5,329 bases of DNA from DATLWN01 sp964492895 (GTDB lineage: Bacteria > Pseudomonadota > Zetaproteobacteria > Mariprofundales > Mariprofundaceae), in the NCBI GenBank assembly GCA_964492895.1, contig CAZBLR010000060.1:1-5329 (forward strand), in the 5' to 3' direction. The position numbers and the translations under genes were made by a program. The notes beneath the pieces are model-generated. The model searched no databases and was not told where the DNA came from. It was given only the letters and a program-made list of their open reading frames with translations. Shown in pieces: positions 1-5,329 of this stretch (its first letter is position 1; every line of letters begins with the position of its first letter).

Positions 1-290
1 TCCCAGCCGCCGGCCTCGCGCGCCAGCCTCAGCGTGCGCACCGCATCCTCGGCATTAAAGCAGCCGGCCGTGTTGGGCAGGATGGTGTATTTCTTCGGAT
101 CGATGTAATCGAGCAGGTTCTCCTTGCCCGGGTCGGTGATGTTCACGCGGCGCACGGCCACCGTGATCATCTCGGCCTCGGACGCCTCGGTCGCCGCCTT
201 CGTGGTGGCGAAATCCCTGTACTTGCCCGACCCTACAATAAGACGCGACTTGAACGTGTATGTACCTATCCTCAGAAGATCTTCACTCAT
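1..290 (-). CDS. thiG: Thiazole synthase ThiG, N-terminal part (runs off the left edge)
   Basis: ThiG forms the thiazole phosphate ring of thiamine in the cytoplasm from 1-deoxy-D-xylulose 5-phosphate, dehydroglycine and sulfur carried by ThiS thiocarboxylate. Ninety-six residues are visible, from ATG at 288-290. They include LIVGSGKY (17-24), VTVAVRRVN-like MITVAVRRVN (41-50), LLDYIDPKKYTILPNTAGC (59-77) and AVRTLRLAREAGGW (83-96), all typical of the ThiG N-terminal half-barrel. Family members are about 260 residues, so about two thirds of the protein, including the Schiff-base lysine, lies outside the window. The start is supported by the usual short leader before the first strand (LRIGTYTFKSRLIVG). 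No good Shine-Dalgarno sits next to it: AAGGA is 17 bases upstream. An in-frame TTG five codons earlier (303-305) is a weaker alternative. The first 20 or so codons use A/T-ending codons far more than the rest of the gene. thiS lies upstream on the same strand. Confidence 0.95.
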   Translation of the reverse strand, partial: MSEDLLRIGTYTFKSRLIVGSGKYRDFATTKAATEASEAEMITVAVRRVNITDPGKENLLDYIDPKKYTILPNTAGCFNAEDAVRTLRLAREAGGW

Positions 291-325
291 CGTTGTAGTT
301 ACCAATGTCCTTCAATTTATGCGAC

Positions 326-451
326 GGGGGTTTGATACCGCTCCCCATCCACCCATGGACGGGTGGCTTCAGTGAGCCGTCCGAATTCCGCGCAATTCGG
401 ACGGCGTCCTAGGCCGAGGGCAGGAGCCCGAGGCCGTATCAAACAATCCCC
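326..451 (-). other. Structured thiS-thiG spacer: predicted four-way-junction RNA element
   Basis: Read in the thi direction, GGGG (451-448) plus GTTTGATAC (444-436) can pair with GTATCAAAC (338-330) plus CCCC (329-326). This makes a 13-bp closing stem with a three-base ATT bulge. Inside it are three hairpins. The first (435-412) is GGCC/GGCC, then a 2x2 TC/TC internal loop, then GGGC/GCCC closed by a TCCT loop. The second (405-376) is a perfect 12-bp stem. The third (366-349) is CCACCC/GGGTGG. The first hairpin directly abuts the closing stem. The pairing is read straight from the sequence. That it acts as a regulatory RNA in the thiSG transcript is inference. It lacks the conserved TPP-riboswitch core (no CUGAUGAG/CUGAGA-type segment). 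No U-tract follows any stem, so it does not look like a standard intrinsic terminator. Alternatives are a palindromic mobile repeat, an RNA-processing site, or chance pairing of a GC-rich spacer. Confidence 0.5.
376..405. repeat. Perfect 12-bp inverted repeat (hairpin)
   Basis: The arms GCCGTCCGAATT (376-387) and AATTCGGACGGC (394-405) are exact reverse complements around a six-base CCGCGC loop. This is the strongest single stem in the thiS-thiG spacer and the central hairpin of the larger fold at 326-451. On neither strand is it followed by a run of T, so a rho-independent terminator is unlikely. A protein-binding palindrome or an RNA stability stem is possible. Confidence 0.85.
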
Positions 452-458
452 AAGGCCC

Positions 459-668
459 TCACCCGCCGCCGATCATGTGCACGAGCTCGATGCGGTCGCC
501 CTCGCACAGCTCGGTCTCGGCATAACGGCTCCTCGGCACCACCTCGAGGTTGCGCTCGATGGCGATCATGCGCTGCTCCAGCCCCAGCTCGGCCACCAGC
601 TCGGCCAGCGTACGGGCCGCGACCCGACGCGCCTCGCCATTGAGCTGGATGCTGCACATCTGGGGCAT
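459..668 (-). CDS. thiS: Sulfur-carrier protein ThiS
   Basis: ThiS is a ubiquitin-like sulfur carrier of the thiazole branch of thiamine synthesis. Its C-terminal glycine is adenylated by ThiF, converted to a thiocarboxylate, and donates sulfur to ThiG. The 69-residue product has the expected small size, the SIQLNGE opening strand (6-12), the ALAELVAELGL-type helix (20-30), the AIERNLEVVPRSRY segment (36-49), EGDRIELVHMIGGG (56-69), and the diagnostic terminal Gly-Gly. The chosen ATG (666-668) has AGAGG (680-676) seven bases upstream. The internal Met4 would give a start closer to E. coli ThiS but lacks a well-placed ribosome site. A 168-base spacer separates it from thiG on the same strand, longer than usual for these co-translated partners. 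No thiF, thiO or thiC is visible in the window. Confidence 0.95.
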   Translation of the reverse strand: MPQMCSIQLNGEARRVAARTLAELVAELGLEQRMIAIERNLEVVPRSRYAETELCEGDRIELVHMIGGG

Positions 669-708
669 CAGGGAACCTCTTTCGCCGCCCGTTTGCGGCC
701 GTTATTGG

Positions 709-750
709 CGCTTTTTGGCCGATTTTTTTACAAAAACCAGCCAAAAACCG
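709..750. repeat. A/T-rich imperfect palindrome in the divergent thiS / TPR-aroQ region
   Basis: TTTTTGGC (712-719) is the exact reverse complement of GCCAAAAA (740-747). Inside, TTTTT (723-727) pairs with AAAAA (732-736) around a four-base loop, with a small mismatched internal loop between the two stems. The pairs 709-750 and 710-749 can extend the outer stem after one mismatch (711-748). It stands out as an A/T island in GC-rich DNA between two divergently transcribed units. It could be an operator, promoter DNA with bendable A-tracts, or a hairpin. Because neither flanking gene ends here, a terminator role is not expected. Function is unknown. Confidence 0.5.
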
Positions 751-772
751 TCCTAAACCCGCGAGAATCACG

Positions 773-801
773 TTGACCCGCCATGCTCCGCCGCATAGCG
801 T
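773..801 (+). promoter_or_regulatory. Candidate sigma-70 promoter for the TPR-aroQ-accBC operon
   Basis: TTGACC (773-778) matches the -35 consensus at five of six positions. It is followed after 17 bases by TAGCGT (796-801), which keeps only the T, A and final T of the -10 consensus. It points toward the TPR gene and would start transcription near 808, at or beside the annotated ATG. That would imply a leaderless message, or translation from the downstream GTG at 880. The match is modest and based on eye reading only. Confidence 0.3.
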
Positions 802-807
802 GGCGAC

Positions 808-1248
808 ATGCTACCAGCATCGAATGATGGGCCCAAGCCGACGCCGGCGTCCGCACCGACACCGACGAACTGGAAAGGGGTGCGCCACGGCCTCAATCAC
901 GCCGAGCAGTGCATGCAGGCGCAACAGTTCCAGCAGGCCGAAACGCTGGTCCGCGAGGTACTGGAATTCGCGCCGTCCGAGGCCCGGGCCTGGGACATGC
1001 TCGCCGCCCTGCGCGAGCTGCAGGGCGATGCCGATGAGGCGGCGCGCTGCCACGGCAAGGCCGAGAAGCTGCGCACATGGGAAACCGCTTCGTTCAAGCA
1101 GCCCCCGGCATCGATTCACCTGGCCAAGCTGCTGTGGCAACAGGGCGATCACGATACGGCGCGCGCCATGCTGGCGGTGCTGATGATGCGCCAACCCGAC
1201 GACGAGCGCCTGCAGGCCCTGCGCAAGGCCTGGGCCAGCGAGGGCTGA
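808..1248 (+). CDS. Small tetratricopeptide-repeat (TPR) protein
   Basis: A 146-residue, all-helical, TPR-like soluble protein; no enzyme motif, signal peptide or membrane segment is visible. Repeat-like helix pairs lie at about 28-58 (HAEQCMQAQQFQQAETLVREVLEFAP), 61-90 (AWDMLAALRELQGDADEAARCHGKAEK) and 101-134 (ASIHLAKLLWQQGDHDTARAMLAVLMMRQP). They show the usual small residue, A-G-D turn and Pro-end pattern. Such proteins generally mediate protein-protein contacts; the partner is unknown. The first 24 residues are rich in Pro, Thr, Ser and Ala and unlike the rest. The ATG at 808 has no Shine-Dalgarno, whereas an in-frame GTG at 880 is preceded by a purine-rich GGAAAGGG, so the true start may be at 880 (122 residues). 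It is the first gene of the operon, with its stop five bases before aroQ, and its 3' end supplies the aroQ ribosome-binding site. Confidence 0.75.
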   Translation: MLPASNDGPKPTPASAPTPTNWKGVRHGLNHAEQCMQAQQFQQAETLVREVLEFAPSEARAWDMLAALRELQGDADEAARCHGKAEKLRTWETASFKQPPASIHLAKLLWQQGDHDTARAMLAVLMMRQPDDERLQALRKAWASEG

Positions 1249-1253
1249 ACGGC

Positions 1254-1727
1254 ATGAAAACCCGCCGCATCCTGGTCCTGCACGGGCCGAACCTGAACAT
1301 GCTCGGCACCCGCGAGCCGGGCCATTACGGACACCGCACCCTGGCCGAGATCGACCGCGACCTGATCGCGCTCGGCGACCAGCTCGGCGCCGAGGTCGTC
1401 ACCTTCCAGAGCAACCACGAAGGCGAACTCGTCGAGCACATCCAGCAGGCCGGCCTGGCCGGTCCGGAAACCGGCCGTGCCGACGGCATCCTGATCAACC
1501 CGGCCGCCTACACCCACACCAGCATCGCCCTGCGCGACGCCCTGCTGGCCGCCAAGATCCCCTTCGTCGAGGTGCACCTGTCGAACGTGCACCGGCGCGA
1601 GGAATTCCGGCACAAATCCCTGCTGGCCGACGTGGCGCTGGCCGTAATCGCCGGCTTCGGGCCGGCATCGTACACGCTGGGCCTGCGTGGCCTGATCGAA
1701 TTACTTTCATCCCAACAAGGAGCCTGA
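1254..1727 (+). CDS. aroQ: Type II 3-dehydroquinate dehydratase
   Basis: Catalyses dehydration of 3-dehydroquinate to 3-dehydroshikimate, the third step of the shikimate pathway, in the cytoplasm; type II enzymes form dodecamers. The 157-residue protein carries HGPNLNMLGTREPGHYG (10-26), where R20 and Y25 match the flexible-lid arginine and catalytic tyrosine. It also has QSNHEGELVEHIQ (52-64), INPAAYTHTSIALRDAL (81-97) and EVHLSNVHRREEFRHKS (106-122), with H108 as the catalytic histidine and R119 as the substrate-contacting arginine. It is slightly longer than the common 145-150 residues because of a short Gly/Pro-containing insertion near 66-76. The ATG at 1254 is chosen over an open frame reaching 1077 because the family begins right here and GAGGG lies about 9 bases upstream. 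The aroQ-accB-accC order is common in gammaproteobacteria. Confidence 0.96.
   Translation: MKTRRILVLHGPNLNMLGTREPGHYGHRTLAEIDRDLIALGDQLGAEVVTFQSNHEGELVEHIQQAGLAGPETGRADGILINPAAYTHTSIALRDALLAAKIPFVEVHLSNVHRREEFRHKSLLADVALAVIAGFGPASYTLGLRGLIELLSSQQGA
1717..1722 (+). promoter_or_regulatory. Ribosome-binding site that fixes the accB GTG start
   Basis: AAGGAG lies six bases before GTG (1729-1731). The tempting ATG at 1727-1729 overlaps the aroQ stop but is out of frame with AccB (it would read Met-Trp-Ile-Phe), so GTG is the real start. Only one base lies between the aroQ stop and the accB start, favouring translational coupling. Confidence 0.8.
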
Positions 1728-1728
1728 T

Positions 1729-2181
<453 letters not shown>

Positions 2182-2193
2182 GCCGAGGTCCCG

Positions 2194-3543
2194 ATGATCC
2201 GCAAAGTACTGATCGCCAACCGCGGCGAGATCGCCGTTCGCATCATCCGCGCCTGCAAGGAGCTCGGCATCGAGACGGTGGCCGTCTATTCCGAGGCCGA
2301 CCGCGATGCCATGCATACGCGGCTGGCCGATCACGCCATCTGCATCGGCCCGGCCCAAAGCGACCAATCCTACCGCAACATCCCGGCCCTGATGTCGGCC
2401 GCCGAGGTCGGCGACGTCGACGCCATCCATCCGGGCTACGGCTTTTTGGCCGAGAATCCCGACTTCGCCGAGATCGTCATCGAATCCGGCTACACCTGGA
2501 TCGGCCCGTCACCGGAATCGATGCGCATCATGGGCGACAAGGTGGCGGCGAAGGAGAAGATGCGCAGCGCCGGCGTACCGCTGGTCCCCGGCTCCGACGG
2601 GGCCATCACCGACATCGAGGAAGCCAAGCGCATCGCCCGCGAGGCCGGCTTCCCGGTCATCGTCAAGGCCGCGGCGGGCGGCGGCGGCCGCGGCATGAAG
2701 GTCGTGCACTCGGAGCCGGCGCTGGCCGGCGCCGTGATGATGGCCCAGAGCGAGGCAGCCACGGCCTTCGGCGACGACACCGTCTACATCGAGAAGTTCC
2801 TCGAGGAGCCGCGCCACATCGAGGTGCAGGTGCTGGGCGACAAGCACGGCAACGTCGTGCACCTGTTCGAGCGCGAATGCTCGATGCAGCGCAAGCACCA
2901 GAAGGTACTCGAGGAGGCGCCGAGCCCCTTCCTGGATCCCGAGACGCGCGAGAAGATCTGCATGGCCGGCGTGGCCGCGGCCAAGGCCGTCGATTATGTC
3001 GGAGCCGGCACCATCGAGTTCCTGATGAACCCGGACAAGAGCTTCTACTTCATCGAGATGAACACGCGCATCCAGGTCGAGCATCCGGTCACCGAGATGA
3101 TCACCGGCATCGATCTGATCGAGTGGCAGATCCGCGTGGCCCAGGGCGAGCCGCTCGAGTTCACGCAGAGCGACCTGAAGATGAAGGGTCATGCCATCGA
3201 GTGCCGCATCAATGCCGAGCACCCGTTCAAGTTCACGCCGAGCCCGGGCAAGGTCGAGTTGTTCCATGCCCCGGGCGGCCGCAACGTGCGCGTCGACTCG
3301 GCGGTGTACACCGGCTACAACATCCCGCCGTACTACGACTCGATGATCGCCAAGGTCATCACGCATGCGCGCACCCGCGAGCGCTGCATCCGCACCATGC
3401 AGCGCGCCATCGACGAGATGGCGGTGATAGGGGTGGATACGAACCGCGAGCTGCACCAGCGCCTGCTGGCCAACCCCGGCTTCCAGTCCGGAAACTTCAA
3501 CATCCACTTCCTGGAGCGCTGGCTGAAGCAGATGCAGTTGTAA
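2194..3543 (+). CDS. accC: Biotin carboxylase subunit of acetyl-CoA carboxylase
   Basis: AccC uses ATP and bicarbonate to carboxylate the biotin on AccB. At 449 residues it equals the E. coli enzyme in length. The pre-ATP-grasp domain opens with KVLIANRGEIAVRIIRACKELG and contains IHPGYGFLAEN (79-88). The ATP-grasp domain has GDKV with Lys116, the ATP-binding VKAAAGGGGRGMK (157-169; Lys158), RHIE with His208, Glu275, and the metal- and bicarbonate-site stretch FIEMNTRIQVEHP (286-298; Glu288, Asn290, Arg292, Val295, Glu296). Arg338 in ECRINAE contacts biotin. No key residue is missing. ATG at 2194 follows GAGG (2185-2188) by five bases. It is probably translated with accB from one message; accA and accD are elsewhere, as is usual. 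Confidence 0.98.
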   Translation: MIRKVLIANRGEIAVRIIRACKELGIETVAVYSEADRDAMHTRLADHAICIGPAQSDQSYRNIPALMSAAEVGDVDAIHPGYGFLAENPDFAEIVIESGYTWIGPSPESMRIMGDKVAAKEKMRSAGVPLVPGSDGAITDIEEAKRIAREAGFPVIVKAAAGGGGRGMKVVHSEPALAGAVMMAQSEAATAFGDDTVYIEKFLEEPRHIEVQVLGDKHGNVVHLFERECSMQRKHQKVLEEAPSPFLDPETREKICMAGVAAAKAVDYVGAGTIEFLMNPDKSFYFIEMNTRIQVEHPVTEMITGIDLIEWQIRVAQGEPLEFTQSDLKMKGHAIECRINAEHPFKFTPSPGKVELFHAPGGRNVRVDSAVYTGYNIPPYYDSMIAKVITHARTRERCIRTMQRAIDEMAVIGVDTNRELHQRLLANPGFQSGNFNIHFLERWLKQMQL

Positions 3544-3596
3544 TTCAGCTTCATTTCAGTCCTGGGCCTTACGTTGGACGCTGTCATTCGAACCAT

Positions 3597-3602
3597 GGAG
3601 GA
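3597..3602 (+). promoter_or_regulatory. Ribosome-binding site of the cytochrome b gene
   Basis: GGAGGA ends three bases before the ATG at 3606. The match to the anti-Shine-Dalgarno is strong though the spacing is short. It decides the start, because the open frame itself extends far upstream (to 2049) as a shadow of accC. Confidence 0.7.
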
Positions 3603-3605
3603 CGT

Positions 3606-4271
3606 ATGCAGCAAGCGGCAACGATCAAGGTCTGGGACATCGGCGTACGCCTGTTCCACTGGAGCCTGGTGGCGTTCTTCGTCATCGCCTACCTGACCGG
3701 TGACGACGACGAGGGCGGCCTGGCCACGGTGCATGCCTGGGCCGGCTACGCCATCATCGGCCTGCTGGCCTTCCGCATCGTCTGGGGCCTGTTCGGCAGC
3801 CGGCATGCCCGCTTCACCGATTTCGTCTATGGCCCGGGCAAGATCCTCACCTACCTGAAGGACGTGTTCACCGGCCATCCCAAGCGCTATCTCGGCCACA
3901 ACCCGGCCGGCGGCCTGATGGTCGTCGCCATGATCCTGTCGCTGATCGCGGTCAGCTGGACGGGGTTGAAGGCCTACCAGGCCGAGGGCAAGGGCCCGCT
4001 GGCGGCTATCGACGGCGGCGCGGCGGTCACGATGGCCATCCCCGAGATCATCCCCAAGGCCCACGCCGATGACGACGACGGAGGCATGGGCGAGCGCGGC
4101 GGGCGCGAGGGCGACGAATTCTGGGAAGAGGCGCACGAGGCCAGCGTCAACATCATGCTGCTGCTGATCGTGCTGCACCTGATCGGTGTCGCGGCCTCGA
4201 GCCTGATGCACGACGAGAACCTGGTGCGCGCCATGGTCACCGGCCGCAAGCGGCGGCTGAAAGAGGAATAG
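3606..4271 (+). CDS. Cytochrome b561-type membrane protein
   Basis: A 221-residue integral membrane electron-transfer protein resembling the b-type cytochrome subunits of the hydrogenase/thiosulfate-reductase/b561 superfamily, which bind two haems and link quinones to periplasmic redox partners. It opens with the family pattern KVWDIGVRLFHWSLVA. Predicted helices lie at about 15-31, 43-63, 100-121 and 180-200. Candidate haem-ligand histidines are His18, His43 (VHAWAGY), and His177 and/or His191 near helix 4. The family-like ending SSLMHDENLVRAMVTGRKRR (198-217) carries positive charge, consistent with a cytoplasmic C-terminus. Between helices 3 and 4 is a long charged loop (151-178), with four consecutive Asp after His153 and more Glu/Asp. 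It starts 62 bases after accC; whether it shares that transcript is unclear. No cytochrome c or dehydrogenase partner is in the window, so the electron donor and acceptor cannot be named. Confidence 0.85.
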   Translation: MQQAATIKVWDIGVRLFHWSLVAFFVIAYLTGDDDEGGLATVHAWAGYAIIGLLAFRIVWGLFGSRHARFTDFVYGPGKILTYLKDVFTGHPKRYLGHNPAGGLMVVAMILSLIAVSWTGLKAYQAEGKGPLAAIDGGAAVTMAIPEIIPKAHADDDDGGMGERGGREGDEFWEEAHEASVNIMLLLIVLHLIGVAASSLMHDENLVRAMVTGRKRRLKEE

Positions 4272-4295
4272 GCCCGGCGCCCTTCCGGACGCTTC

Positions 4296-5329
<1,034 letters not shown>

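Noticed and set aside
291..458. TPP riboswitch in the thiS-thiG spacer
   Set aside because: Neither strand shows the conserved TPP-binding segments; the predicted fold (four-way junction) also differs from the TPP aptamer's three-way junction.
439..771. 110-codon minus-strand open frame overlapping thiS
   Set aside because: It is out of frame with ThiS, lacks any motif, and is Arg/Gly/Ala-rich; ThiS with its Gly-Gly end and ribosome site explains the region.
124..776. Plus-strand open frames at 124-375 and 363-776
   Set aside because: They lie antisense to thiG and thiS and show no recognisable motif or convincing ribosome site.
669..807. A promoter for thiSG on the minus strand
   Set aside because: An A-rich -10-like stretch (730-725) exists but no acceptable -35 sits at 16-18 bases, so I could not support a call.
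2509..3507. Long minus-strand open frame opposite accC (and similar ones at 1495-2430 and 3333-4211)
   Set aside because: These are antisense shadows produced by high GC3 in real genes; compositions are Asp/Leu/Arg/Ala-rich with no family motif, and accC is unambiguous on the other strand.

Overview
The window looks like chromosomal housekeeping DNA from a GC-rich proteobacterium. The aroQ-accB-accC order, the E. coli-like 449-residue AccC, and the YgiQ-type radical SAM protein together point to a gammaproteobacterium, possibly of the Chromatiales/Ectothiorhodospiraceae kind. That placement is inference from gene order and protein resemblance; no rRNA or tRNA gene is present to test it.

Left part (1-668, minus strand): the thiazole arm of thiamine biosynthesis. 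thiS, the small sulfur-carrier protein, is transcribed leftward. A 168-base spacer separates it from thiG (thiazole synthase), which runs off the left edge. The spacer is unusual. Positions 326-451 can fold into a long closing stem around three hairpins, a four-way-junction shape that does not look like a TPP riboswitch.

Divergent region (669-807): this separates thiSG from the rightward operon. It holds an A/T-rich imperfect palindrome (709-750) and a candidate sigma-70 promoter for the rightward genes.

Central part (808-3543, plus strand): a tightly packed operon of a small TPR protein, aroQ (type II 3-dehydroquinate dehydratase, shikimate pathway), accB (biotin carboxyl carrier protein) and accC (biotin carboxylase). 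AccB and AccC are the two partners of the first half-reaction of acetyl-CoA carboxylase, the entry to fatty acid synthesis. Gaps are 5, 1 and 12 bases and each downstream gene has a Shine-Dalgarno sequence, so co-transcription is likely.

Right part (3606-5329): a four-helix cytochrome b561-like membrane protein follows accC on the plus strand after a 62-base gap. It converges with a ygiQ-family radical SAM gene on the minus strand that runs off the right edge. A 10-bp GC-rich hairpin at their junction lies inside the last codons of ygiQ.

All proteins except the TPR protein belong to recognisable families. The only element I could not assign is the structured thiS-thiG spacer, and it is the best candidate for something undescribed.
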